From positions 45,903-109,902 of the forward strand of contig NZ_LZIC01000133.1 in NCBI RefSeq assembly GCF_001667185.1: DNA of 64,000 bases, given 5' to 3'. Source of the DNA: Mycobacterium sp. 852002-50816_SCH5313054-b (GTDB taxonomy: Bacteria; Actinomycetota; Actinomycetes; Mycobacteriales; Mycobacteriaceae). Positions 19,644 to 27,661 of this stretch are shown one piece after another. The notes under the pieces are model-generated. The model was not told the DNA's origin, made no database searches, and saw nothing but the letters and a program-made list of their open reading frames with translations. The position numbers and the translations under genes were made by a program. The first letter of the stretch is position 1, and each line of letters begins with the position of its first letter.

Positions 19644-20395
19644 GGCTCAAGGCGTACACAGCGACGACGACGCGGATCCTGCGCCAGCTGGCCGCCGATC
19701 GCCGCAGCGTCGCGCTGATCCTGGTGGTGCCGGTCGTGGTTATCACGTTGATGTACTTCATGTTTCACAACACCCGGCACCTTCCCGGAACACCGTCCCC
19801 GTTCAACAACGCCTGCCTGATCCTGCTGGGCCTGTTCCCGCTGTTCGTGATGTTCATCATCACGGCGATCACGATGCAGCGCGAACGAGCCTCGGGGACG
19901 CTGGAACGGATCCTGACCACTCCCCTGCGCCGGCTCGACCTGCTGATCGCCTACGGCACCGCGTTCTCGATCGCCGCGGCGGCGCAGGCGACGGTGGCGT
20001 GCACCGTGGCGTTCTGGTTCCTCGGCTTCGACACCAAGGGCAGCTGGGTGTGGGTGTTCGTGATCGCGATCGTCAACGCGGTGCTCGGCGTCGGCCTGGG
20101 CCTGCTGTGCAGTGCGTTCGCGCGCACCGAGTTTCAGGCCGTGCAGTTCATCCCGCTGGTGATGGTGCCGCAACTACTGCTGGCCGGCATCATCGTCCCG
20201 CGAGCGTTGATGCCAGACTGGCTGCAATGGATCAGCAACGTCATGCCGGCCAGCTACGCGCTGGAGGCACTGCAACAGGTCAATTCGCACACCGAGTTGA
20301 CCGGAGTCGCGGTGCGCGACATCGTCGTCGTGGCGGGTTCCGCGTTCGCTGCGCTATGCCTGGCCGCGGCGACGCTGCGGCGCCGGACGCCGTAG
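19577..20395 (+). CDS. ABC-2 type exporter permease
   Basis: Membrane partner of the preceding ATPase (Rv1686c type), 272 residues from the ATG at 19577. Six hydrophobic segments are visible, beginning with VALILVVPVVVITLMYFMF. The ABC-2 features are QRERASGTLERILTTPLRRLDLL, PQLLLAGIIVPRALMPDWLQWI and NVMPASYALEAL. The start lies inside the ATPase gene (67-base overlap). It is preceded by GAGAGGA at good spacing, and no alternative ATG or GTG lies closer to the first conserved residue (LKAYTATTTRILRQLA). The first 22 residues may therefore be non-conserved. Substrate unknown. Confidence 0.85.
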   Translation: MHVTGGRVSVHHQAQHEAAGGLGLKAYTATTTRILRQLAADRRSVALILVVPVVVITLMYFMFHNTRHLPGTPSPFNNACLILLGLFPLFVMFIITAITMQRERASGTLERILTTPLRRLDLLIAYGTAFSIAAAAQATVACTVAFWFLGFDTKGSWVWVFVIAIVNAVLGVGLGLLCSAFARTEFQAVQFIPLVMVPQLLLAGIIVPRALMPDWLQWISNVMPASYALEALQQVNSHTELTGVAVRDIVVVAGSAFAALCLAAATLRRRTP

Positions 20396-20422
20396 TGGCG
20401 GGTCGCCACGGGGGGTCCTAGC

Positions 20423-21046
20423 GTGACGGCCGCCAACACCGGGCGCCGGCGGCCCGGGCGGCCGGCCGGCAGTTCCGACACCCGAGAGCGGATCCTGACC
20501 AGTGCCCGAGAGCTATTTGCCCGCAACGGGATTGACCGCACGTCGATCCGGGCCGTAGCCGCCGGAGCGGGCGTCGACGCCGCGCTGGTGCATCACTACT
20601 TCGGCACCAAGCAGCAGCTGTTCGCCGCCGCGATCCATCTCCCGATCGACCCGATGACGGTGCTGGTGCCGATGCGGGAGACCCCGATCGAGGAACTCGG
20701 TCTGCGGCTGCCGTCGGTGCTGTTGCCGATCTGGGACTCCGAAATGGGCGCGGGCTTGATCGCCACGGTGCGGTCCTTACTCACCGGAGCCGAAGTGCGC
20801 CTGGCGCGCTCGTTCCTGGAGGAGATCGTCGTCGAAGAGGTCGGTTCCCGCGTCGACAACCCGCCGGGAACGGGCAAGATCCGCGCCCAGTTCGTCGCGT
20901 CGCAGCTGATGGGCGTGGTGCTGGCGCGCTACATCGTGGGGATCGAACCGTTCGCGTCGCTGCCGGCCGAACAGATCGCGCGGACCATCGCGCCGAACCT
21001 GCAGCGCTACCTCACCGGGGATCTGCCGGACGGGCTCGCTGGATGA
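20423..21046 (+). CDS. TetR-family transcriptional regulator
   Basis: 207 residues (Rv1685c type). The N-terminal helix-turn-helix is recognisable: TRERILTSARELFARNG, TSIRAVAAGAGVDAALVHHYFGTKQQ (about 20-65). A ligand-binding C-terminal domain without clear family specificity follows. It starts with GTG at 20423, 27 bases after the permease, as third gene of the exporter operon. The twin palindromes at 18871-18902 are the likely binding site, giving self-repression. Its last 35 bases overlap, tail to tail, the 3' end of the Trm112-like gene on the other strand. Confidence 0.9.
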   Translation: MTAANTGRRRPGRPAGSSDTRERILTSARELFARNGIDRTSIRAVAAGAGVDAALVHHYFGTKQQLFAAAIHLPIDPMTVLVPMRETPIEELGLRLPSVLLPIWDSEMGAGLIATVRSLLTGAEVRLARSFLEEIVVEEVGSRVDNPPGTGKIRAQFVASQLMGVVLARYIVGIEPFASLPAEQIARTIAPNLQRYLTGDLPDGLAG

Positions 21047-21227
21047 GGCGGGCGTGCTCGTCGTCGTCGACGTCGCGGGCCTCGTCGATCAGCAGCACCG
21101 GGATGCCGTCCTCGATGCGGTAGGCGCGCCGCAGCCGCGGGTTGTAGAGCAGCTCATCGTCGACCAGGAGCAAGGGGCCCCGGTCGGCCGGGCACACCAG
21201 GATGGCGAGCAGGGAGTCGTCGACCAT
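21012..21227 (-). CDS. Trm112-like mini-protein (Rv1684-like)
   Basis: 71 residues with the Trm112p/UPF0434 pattern: LLAILVCPADRGPLLL (the CP of the zinc-ribbon-derived knuckle), LYNPRLRRAYRIEDGIPVLLIDEA. Only one of the cysteines of the full zinc ribbon remains. Trm112 proteins activate methyltransferases in eukaryotes and archaea; the bacterial role is unknown. The ATG at 21227 overlaps the TGA of the upstream lipase/ligase gene by one base (TGATG), so translation is coupled. The 3' end overlaps the TetR gene. Confidence 0.82.
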   Translation of the reverse strand: MVDDSLLAILVCPADRGPLLLVDDELLYNPRLRRAYRIEDGIPVLLIDEARDVDDDEHARLIQRARPADPR

Positions 21228-24196
21228 CACCGGGCACCGCTCAGCTCGGACCGCACCCCGGGAGTCAACCGGCGGAACTCGCTGCTGCCCGCGTCGAAGT
21301 ACCACGCCTGGCGACCCGCCTTGGGGATCCCGGCCGCGCGCAGGGCGCTGACGGTGGGCCGGTAGGTCGCGCTCAGCGTCATCTCCGGGCACACGTGCAC
21401 GATGTCGGGCCCCAGCCCGACGGGTATCTTCGCGACGGCCTCGGTCAGGTCGGCCGCGGTGATGGTGGCCCCCGGCAGCAGCGTCACCGCCGACACCGCC
21501 GCCTGCTGGTCGCCAACGGGCACGTTGTAGGTCACCGCGAGGTCGATGCCGTTGATGCAGCCCAGCGCGTCGGTGACCGCTTCGGCGTAGACCAGGCCCC
21601 GCGCGGTGTGGACCACCGAGCCGCGCCGGCCCATCAACCAGTAGTCGCCGTCGTCGTCGCGGCGGAACAGGTACTCGGTGGATATCCAGGTGTCGCCGGC
21701 GGCGAAGACCCCGCGCTTGACCGACGCGCTGGGGTCGATCGGCCCGTTGGACTGCGCGAGCAGCACGCCGACCTGGTTGGGGGCGGCGATCTGGACGAAG
21801 CCACGGTCGTCCTCGAGGATCAGGTCGCGCTCGGCGTCGTACGCGCCGAGCTCGATGCGCCCGGCGCCCGGCAGCGGCCGGCCCTTGCTGCCGATCTTGG
21901 CGCCGGACACGTTGGCCAGCACCGCCTGTCCGTCGGTGGTAGCGAAGAATTCGACGACGCGCGCCGGGTCGAACGCGTCGACGACGCGCGCCCACAGCCC
22001 GGTCGGCATGCCGGAACCGATGAACAGGCGCACCGGATGGTTGCCGTGCAGCACGAACGCGGGGTCGTCGACGACGTCGCGCAGCATGGCCCAGGTGTAG
22101 GACACCACCGTCACGCCGTACTGCCGCACCTCCTGGACGAACCGGTCGGGCTGCAGCCCGCGCGACAGCGCGATGCGGGTGCCGCCGACGACCGCGCCGC
22201 CGAGGCTGACCAGCAGCGCCGACTCGTGGTGCAGCGGCGTCAGGCAGTACACGGTGTCGCGGCGGTCCAGGGCGGCGGTGGAGGCGGTCCCGAAGGCTGA
22301 CACCGCCCAGCGGTAGTTGGTGATCTGCTTGGCGACCAACTCGCCGCCGGCGGCGTTGAACGCGATGAACGCCAGATCGCGGGCCAATCCCGGGTTGGGC
22401 CGGTACCACGCGGGCAGCTGCACCGCGTCCGGGTCGATCTGCTCCATGTCGATGATGTCGGAGTCGTGGGGCAGGTGCAGGTCGCGCGCCTCGCCGCCGC
22501 CGAGCACCAGGATCTGCCCGGGCAGGTCGCGCGCCGCGTCGAGGTTGGTCGGGTCGGTGAGGATCTCGGTCACGCCGCCGAGGCGGGCCGACGCCAACAG
22601 GTCGGCGTCGGGGCGCATCACCACGGCGATGGCGCCCAGCCGGGACAGGGCGGCGATGGCGACCAGCGCGCTGGGTCGCGTCTCCATCAGGACGCCGACG
22701 CGGTCGCCCTGGCGGACCCCGACCTCGATCAGGCCGCGGACGACGTTGTTGACGCGGCGGTTGACGGCCTCGTAGGTGTGCACGCGGCCGTCGAACAACA
22801 GGAACTCGCCCTGCGGGGCGTCGCGCGCCTGCTCGTCGATGATGCGGCCCAGCGAGATCCGGGTGTGGTCGTTGATCTGTCCGAGCCGGACCAGTCGCGG
22901 CAGCGTCCGGACCGTCTCCACGGCCAGGGTGCGCATCGACTTGTTGGCCGCGACCATGGCGTTGGCGGTGCCGCGCACCACCTCCAGCGCCGCCTCGGAG
23001 ACCTCACCGAGGCCGTGCACGATCCGGGAGCTGAACGCGACACCGCTGGCGGTGTGCTCGATCGGCTGGTCGGCCATCAGGTCGATGCCGTCCGGCTTGT
23101 CCCCGCCGGTGGACAGCCATTGCACCCATTCGGCGACGGTGGGCCAGCTCTCCCGCGCCGCTCGAGATCCGACGACCAGACCGAAATGGCCTGTGCGGAC
23201 CAGGCGTTCGTAGACCTCGGCGTACGGCGCCGCGCGGCGGATGCCGCGCACCGAGGCCGGCTGCCCGATGTCGTCCACCTCGCCGACGAAGGCCAGCACC
23301 GGGCAGGTGATGTCGGTGAGCGTGACCATCTGGCCGTTGATGGCGAAACCACCGGTCATCATCCGGTTGTGCGCGATGAACTGCTTGAGCAACTCGGAGA
23401 TGGCCGGGCCCGACCACGCGATCCAGCCCTCGCGCTCGAGGAACCGGCGCTGCTGCCCGCGCGGCAGCAGCGCCTCCCGGTCGTGCAGCTGGCGCACGAA
23501 GTCGACGCGGGCCTTGGCCGTCTTGAGCGGGTCCATCATCTGAAAACCGGTGCGCGCCATCCAACTTGGGATGGCCAGCCGACTGAAGACGTGATCGGCC
23601 ATGAAGTTGGCCGCGGGTGCGGCGAAGTTCGCCGGGATGCCCATCGGCAGGGCGGCCAAAGTGTCCACCGGCGAGCCGAACGCCACGATGCTGGCGAGGT
23701 TTTTCGACCGCCGGTAGGCGGCGACCTGATAACACCACATTCCACCCTGCGAGTAGCCCACCAGGTGGATGTCGCTGCCGGTGACGTCCTTGACCGTGTC
23801 GATCGCCTGGCTGAGCGCGACGATGTGGTCGGCCAGGTTGCGGCGCATGCCGCCCTCGATCTTGTCCGGCGAGCCGAAGTCGATGACCCACGGATCGATC
23901 CCGCGGGCGTGCAGGATCCCCACCGCGCCCTCTTCGCGGGTGACGTCCCACATGTCGGCCGACATCATCATCGGGTGCACCATCAGCACCGGCGGGCCCA
24001 CCGGCGCATGCCCGGGCCGGCTGTCCGGCGGGAAATACCGGCGCAGCTTGTACATCGGGGTGCTCTCGACGATCTGGGACGGAGACGGGACGGTGCCGGT
24101 TTCCAAACCCCCCAGTCGCAAGACCTCGAGCCCGTTTTGTGCCGTCGCGACCAGGCGCTCGACCGGCCGCGTGACCATCGAAAAATTGAGATCCAC
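21227..24196 (-). CDS. Alpha/beta-hydrolase fused to acyl-CoA-synthetase-like domain (Rv1683-like)
   Basis: 989 residues from a GTG at 24196 with GGGAG just upstream. Domain 1 (about 60-370) is an alpha/beta hydrolase of the PHA-synthase/lipase type: VHPMMMSADMWD, nucleophile S149 in GYSQGG, and later EVDDIGQP and RTGHFGLV supplying Asp and His. Domain 2 (about 455-985) is an AMP-forming acyl-CoA synthetase fold (LGRIIDEQA, GEFLLFDGRVHTYEAVNRR, RQGDRVGVLMETRP). Its phosphate-binding loop is FNAAGGELVAKQ rather than the Thr/Ser-rich consensus, whereas the later TTDGQ and RGFVQIA segments remain. M. tuberculosis Rv1683 is linked to lipid storage. I infer lipid remodelling; ligase activity is uncertain. 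Confidence 0.87.
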   Translation of the reverse strand: MDLNFSMVTRPVERLVATAQNGLEVLRLGGLETGTVPSPSQIVESTPMYKLRRYFPPDSRPGHAPVGPPVLMVHPMMMSADMWDVTREEGAVGILHARGIDPWVIDFGSPDKIEGGMRRNLADHIVALSQAIDTVKDVTGSDIHLVGYSQGGMWCYQVAAYRRSKNLASIVAFGSPVDTLAALPMGIPANFAAPAANFMADHVFSRLAIPSWMARTGFQMMDPLKTAKARVDFVRQLHDREALLPRGQQRRFLEREGWIAWSGPAISELLKQFIAHNRMMTGGFAINGQMVTLTDITCPVLAFVGEVDDIGQPASVRGIRRAAPYAEVYERLVRTGHFGLVVGSRAARESWPTVAEWVQWLSTGGDKPDGIDLMADQPIEHTASGVAFSSRIVHGLGEVSEAALEVVRGTANAMVAANKSMRTLAVETVRTLPRLVRLGQINDHTRISLGRIIDEQARDAPQGEFLLFDGRVHTYEAVNRRVNNVVRGLIEVGVRQGDRVGVLMETRPSALVAIAALSRLGAIAVVMRPDADLLASARLGGVTEILTDPTNLDAARDLPGQILVLGGGEARDLHLPHDSDIIDMEQIDPDAVQLPAWYRPNPGLARDLAFIAFNAAGGELVAKQITNYRWAVSAFGTASTAALDRRDTVYCLTPLHHESALLVSLGGAVVGGTRIALSRGLQPDRFVQEVRQYGVTVVSYTWAMLRDVVDDPAFVLHGNHPVRLFIGSGMPTGLWARVVDAFDPARVVEFFATTDGQAVLANVSGAKIGSKGRPLPGAGRIELGAYDAERDLILEDDRGFVQIAAPNQVGVLLAQSNGPIDPSASVKRGVFAAGDTWISTEYLFRRDDDGDYWLMGRRGSVVHTARGLVYAEAVTDALGCINGIDLAVTYNVPVGDQQAAVSAVTLLPGATITAADLTEAVAKIPVGLGPDIVHVCPEMTLSATYRPTVSALRAAGIPKAGRQAWYFDAGSSEFRRLTPGVRSELSGAR

Positions 24197-24713
24197 CGCT
24201 GCTCCCTGACTCTTGACAGCTCCGACATCATGGCACATCGGCACGCACGGCGGTTTTGGTCAGGCTGTTTGCCCGCGGGTAGCTCAGCCCGCGCGATCCC
24301 GGTCCGTCGAATTAGGCGGAAGCGTTAATTTGTGGGCCTCCGGTCGCGGCGTTACAGGCCCGCGAGACCCATGGGCCCGAGTCGCGAAAGCGACGACTTG
24401 CGTTGGTTAGCGCCCGTGTTTAGGGGTATGCAACCCAGGCGCATGGTCCGCGACGCATGCCTGCATGCCGTCCGGACCACCTCGGTTGAAATACGCAGCT
24501 GGGCGCTTAACCAGTTCTCTGGGCAGCCATCTCGACTCGTTTGTCGTGACGGGTGTCGTCGGGTGGCTGGCACAGCGTGTTTCCTTGCGGAGTGAGGTGG
24601 CCCGATGGGCACGACGACGGCCCGATCTAACGGTCCCGGGCGCCCTGCCGCAATTCGCCAACGAATCCCAGCCGGCCGATGGTGCCCGGCGGACGTCAGG
24701 AAAGGGTAGGCAA
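24197..24713. other. 517-base intergenic region ahead of the sugar-oxidation cluster
   Basis: No convincing gene. Short open frames on the plus strand run into the membrane-protein gene but have no family features. The only signal I recognise is a SigF-type promoter at 24405-24429, which would give a 5' leader of about 280 bases. The minus-strand side should hold the promoter of the lipase/ligase gene, which I could not pick out. Confidence 0.5.
24405..24429 (+). promoter_or_regulatory. Candidate SigF-type promoter
   Basis: GGTT (24405-24408), 15 bases, then GGGTAT (24424-24429), close to the mycobacterial SigF consensus GTTT-N15-17-GGGTAT, with one mismatch in the -35. It points at the cluster starting at 24714. 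Confidence 0.45.
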
Positions 24714-25196
24714 ATGTTGTTGCTAGGCAACGGCGGACGGCGCGAAGGCGGCCAGCCCCAGCAGCTGGCCGAGCGGGCACTGTACGACGTCGCGCACGGT
24801 CGCTTCGAACGCTCGCTGTCGGGCCTGACGGCGATGGCGGCGGTCGTCACGACGGCCGAAATCTACTTCGAGCACTACAAGGCCAGCTTCGGCAACAAGT
24901 GGATGTGGAGCCCCATTGTGGTGACCCCGCCGGTGGTCGTCGCCGGAATCGGCGGGGTGTTCTCGCGGCGCTGGGCCAAGCTCTGGCTGCCGATCACCGC
25001 CGGCATCTACACGGCCAACGGCCTGATGGGCGAGTATCTGCACGCCCGCGGGGTCGCGCGCAAGCCGGGCGGCTGGAAGCACGCGTCCTACAACGTGCCG
25101 ATGGGCCCGCCGATCGCGGCGCCCGGATTGATGTGCATGGTCGGCGGGATGGGGCTGCTCGCCTCGGTCCTGCGCCGCGAACGGTTCCGGCGATAG
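24714..25196 (+). CDS. Four-helix membrane protein, first gene of the GMC cluster
   Basis: 160 residues with about four membrane segments (LSGLTAMAAVVTTAEIYF, WSPIVVTPPVVVAGIGGVFS, LWLPITAGIYTANGLMGEYL, PPIAAPGLMCMVGGMGLLAS) and short charged loops. The ATG at 24714 is preceded by AAAGGGTAGG. I do not recognise a characterised family. Its position, ten bases before the small dehydrogenase subunit, suggests a membrane anchor or quinone-side partner for the dehydrogenase, in place of the cytochrome subunit of related complexes. Histidines lie at the loop ends (H56-like and GEYLHARG), but no haem motif (CxxCH) is present. Confidence 0.72.
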   Translation: MLLLGNGGRREGGQPQQLAERALYDVAHGRFERSLSGLTAMAAVVTTAEIYFEHYKASFGNKWMWSPIVVTPPVVVAGIGGVFSRRWAKLWLPITAGIYTANGLMGEYLHARGVARKPGGWKHASYNVPMGPPIAAPGLMCMVGGMGLLASVLRRERFRR

Positions 25197-25205
25197 ATCT
25201 TCACG

Positions 25206-25952
25206 ATGGCCGACACCTCGCTCCCCGACCACCTGCCCAACCTGCGCCCCGATCGTCAGCCCCCGCACCCGTCGTGGCTTCCGAAGCAGCGCCGCGGCAC
25301 CACCCCCCAAATGATCGGGCGCTACCCCGATTTCGATGTGCTGGAAAGCGCCGGCTCGTGGGACGACGCCACCAGGAAGGTGGTGCTGGCCCGGCTGGAA
25401 CCCCCCGGCCCGCTGCGGTTCTTCACCGACGACGAGGAGCCGTGCCTGCGCGCGTTCTGTGACACGGTGCTGGCGCAGGATCGCGAACCGCGGGTGCCGG
25501 CGGCCGAATCCATCGACTCCAAGCTCGCCGACGGGCGCCTCGACGGCTACCAGTACGCCGACATGCCCGACGATCGCGACACCTGGCGGCTGGTGCTGCG
25601 CGCACTGGACGAGACCGCCGCGCGCCGCTACGGCGCGGCCTCGTTCGCCGTGGCCGAACCCGCCACCCGCGAAGCGATCATCGACCAATTCTCCAAGGGC
25701 CAGCTGGAGGACGGGACCTGGGAACGCCTGAATGTCAAGCGCGCCTGGTCGGTGTGCATGCGAATGACGTTGTCGGGCTTCTACTCCCACCCCTGGGCGT
25801 GGAACGAGATCGGCTTCGGCGGACCGGCCTACCCGCGCGGGTTCATGCGTCTCGGCGGTGCCACCGGGCCCGCCTCGGCGCGCGAACCGTTCGAGACCCC
25901 CGGGGCGACCGACGAGGATCCCGTCCGAGTCGTGCAAGAGGGTGAGATCTGA
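25206..25952 (+). CDS. Gluconate 2-dehydrogenase subunit 3-like (gamma) protein
   Basis: 248 residues resembling the gluconate/glucose dehydrogenase small subunit: FFTDDEEPCLRAFCDTVLAQD (the early helix typical of this family), FSKGQLEDGTW, and a C-terminal FYSHPWAWNEIGFGGPAYPRGF. In FAD-dependent glucose dehydrogenases such a subunit is required for maturation and export of the catalytic subunit and usually carries a Tat signal. No Tat or Sec signal is visible here, implying a cytoplasmic or membrane-associated complex. The stop overlaps the ATG of the GMC gene (TGATG), so the two are translationally coupled. Confidence 0.8.
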   Translation: MADTSLPDHLPNLRPDRQPPHPSWLPKQRRGTTPQMIGRYPDFDVLESAGSWDDATRKVVLARLEPPGPLRFFTDDEEPCLRAFCDTVLAQDREPRVPAAESIDSKLADGRLDGYQYADMPDDRDTWRLVLRALDETAARRYGAASFAVAEPATREAIIDQFSKGQLEDGTWERLNVKRAWSVCMRMTLSGFYSHPWAWNEIGFGGPAYPRGFMRLGGATGPASAREPFETPGATDEDPVRVVQEGEI

Positions 25953-27661
25953 TGGGCGACTTTTGGCGCGGCCTGTTCAAGGGGGCGGTCGGACCCAAGG
26001 ACAACGATTCGCGGTTCCTGCTCGACGTGCACTCCCGCGACCTGCCCGGCGAGAAGACCATGCGCCGCTTCCACGACGACGACGAGGTCGACCTGGTCGT
26101 CGTCGGCGCCGGCGCGGGCGGCTCGGTGCTCGCGCAGCGGCTGGCGCGCGCGGGCTGGCGGGTGGTGATCCTCGAGGCCGGACCCTTCTGGCATCCCGAC
26201 GAGGACTGGGTGTCCGACGAGGCCGGTTCGCACTCCCTGTACTGGACGCAGAAGCGGATCATCGGCGGGGCGGATCCGATCGAGCTGGGCAAGAACAACT
26301 CCGGGCGCGGCGTCGGCGGCTCGATGGTGCACTACGCCGGCTACTGCCCGCGGTTCCACCCCAGCGACTTCGCCACCCACAGCCTCGACGGGGTCGGCGC
26401 CGACTGGCCCATCCGCTACGAAGACGTGCTGCCCCACTACGAGCGCGTCGAGCTGGAGTTGCCGGTGGCCGGCCAGAACTGGCCGTGGGGCTACCCGCAC
26501 CGGTATTCGTTCGCCCCGCATCCCATTTCGGGCGCTGCCGCCAAGCTGTGGGAGGGCGCGCTGAAGCTCGGCATCGAGATGCGCGTGGGCCCCGTCGGCA
26601 TCGTCAACGGCACCTTCGGCAACCGCCCGCACTGCATCTACCGCGGCTATTGCCTGCAGGGCTGCAAGGTCAACGCCAAGGCCAGCCCTTACGTCACGCA
26701 CCTGCCCGACGCGCTCGCCCACGGCGTGGAGATCCGCGCCAACTGCATGGCCGCGCGCGTCGAACTCGACGAGAGCGGCGCCGCGCGGGGCGTGGTCTAC
26801 TACGACGAGACGGGCGGCGCCGAACGGCTGCAGCGCGCGAAAGTCGTTGCCGTGGCCGGGTATTCGATCGAGACTCCACGCCTGCTGCTGAACTCGGCCA
26901 GCGACCGATTCCCCAACGGGCTGGGCAACAACGACGACCAGGTCGGGCGCTACGTGATGGTGCAGGGCGCCACCCAGTCCGCGGGCCGGTGGGCCGACGA
27001 GGTCCGGATGTACAAGGCGCCTCCCCCGGAGGTGTCGTCCGAACAGTTCTACGAGACCGACCCCGCACGGGGATTCGCCCGCGGCTTTTCCATCCAGACG
27101 GTGTCGCCGATGCCCATCGGCTGGGCCGAACACGTGCTGGCCGACGGGCATTGGGGCCGCGCCCTGCGCGAGTACATGCGCGACTACAACCACTGGGCGA
27201 CCATCGGCGTGCTCAACGAGTTGTTGCCGCGGCCGGACAACCGGGTCACCCTCGCCGACGAGACGGACCCGTACGGCATCCCGGTGGCCCGGTTCGACTA
27301 CACGCTCTGCGACAACGACAAGGCCAACATCGCCTACTCCACCAAGGTGATCGGCGACATCCTGCACGCCGCCGACGCCCAGGACGTGCTCACCATCGAG
27401 CGCTTCGCCCACCTGATCGGCGGCGCCCGCATGGGGACCAGCCCGCAGAATTCGGTGGTCGACTCCGATCACCGCGTGTGGGGGGTGCCGAACCTGTTTC
27501 TCGCCGACGGATCGGTCTGCCCGACGCAGGGCTCGGCGAATCCGGCCCTGACGATCATGGCCCTGGCCTCGCGGCTGGCCGAACGGATGGCGGCCGGCAA
27601 GATCCGCACCGATGCGGCCGGCGCGGTCGATCGACGGTCCACGGCGGGGGCCCGTGGCTGA
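25952..27661 (+). CDS. GMC-family FAD dehydrogenase with Cys-x5-Cys-x3-Cys cluster
   Basis: 569 residues. The FAD-binding Rossmann motif is VVVGAGAGGSVLAQRLA (about 49-65) with the acidic end in VVILEAG. The GMC active-site end is intact: H487 in FAHLIGGARMG, SVVDSDHRVWGVPNLFLADG, and N530 in GSANPALTIMALA. Cysteines C228, C234 and C238 (HCIYRGYCLQGC) form a C-x5-C-x3-C set close to the [3Fe-4S] site reported for FAD-dependent glucose and glucoside 3-dehydrogenases. Together with the adjacent subunit-3 homologue this argues for an electron-passing dehydrogenase rather than an oxygen-using oxidase. Substrate not known; the GH15 neighbour suggests a glucoside or sugar. It overlaps the GH15 gene by eight bases. 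Confidence 0.88.
   Translation: MGDFWRGLFKGAVGPKDNDSRFLLDVHSRDLPGEKTMRRFHDDDEVDLVVVGAGAGGSVLAQRLARAGWRVVILEAGPFWHPDEDWVSDEAGSHSLYWTQKRIIGGADPIELGKNNSGRGVGGSMVHYAGYCPRFHPSDFATHSLDGVGADWPIRYEDVLPHYERVELELPVAGQNWPWGYPHRYSFAPHPISGAAAKLWEGALKLGIEMRVGPVGIVNGTFGNRPHCIYRGYCLQGCKVNAKASPYVTHLPDALAHGVEIRANCMAARVELDESGAARGVVYYDETGGAERLQRAKVVAVAGYSIETPRLLLNSASDRFPNGLGNNDDQVGRYVMVQGATQSAGRWADEVRMYKAPPPEVSSEQFYETDPARGFARGFSIQTVSPMPIGWAEHVLADGHWGRALREYMRDYNHWATIGVLNELLPRPDNRVTLADETDPYGIPVARFDYTLCDNDKANIAYSTKVIGDILHAADAQDVLTIERFAHLIGGARMGTSPQNSVVDSDHRVWGVPNLFLADGSVCPTQGSANPALTIMALASRLAERMAAGKIRTDAAGAVDRRSTAGARG

Noticed and set aside
22466..24328. A 620-codon plus-strand frame opposite the lipase/ligase
   Set aside because: Composition is typical of antisense reading (Arg/His/Asp/Val-rich) with no domain; the minus strand has clear catalytic motifs.
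27612..27653. Upstream ATG for the GH15 gene
   Set aside because: It would add 14 non-conserved residues inside the GMC gene. The GTG at 27654 gives the usual overlap and family start.
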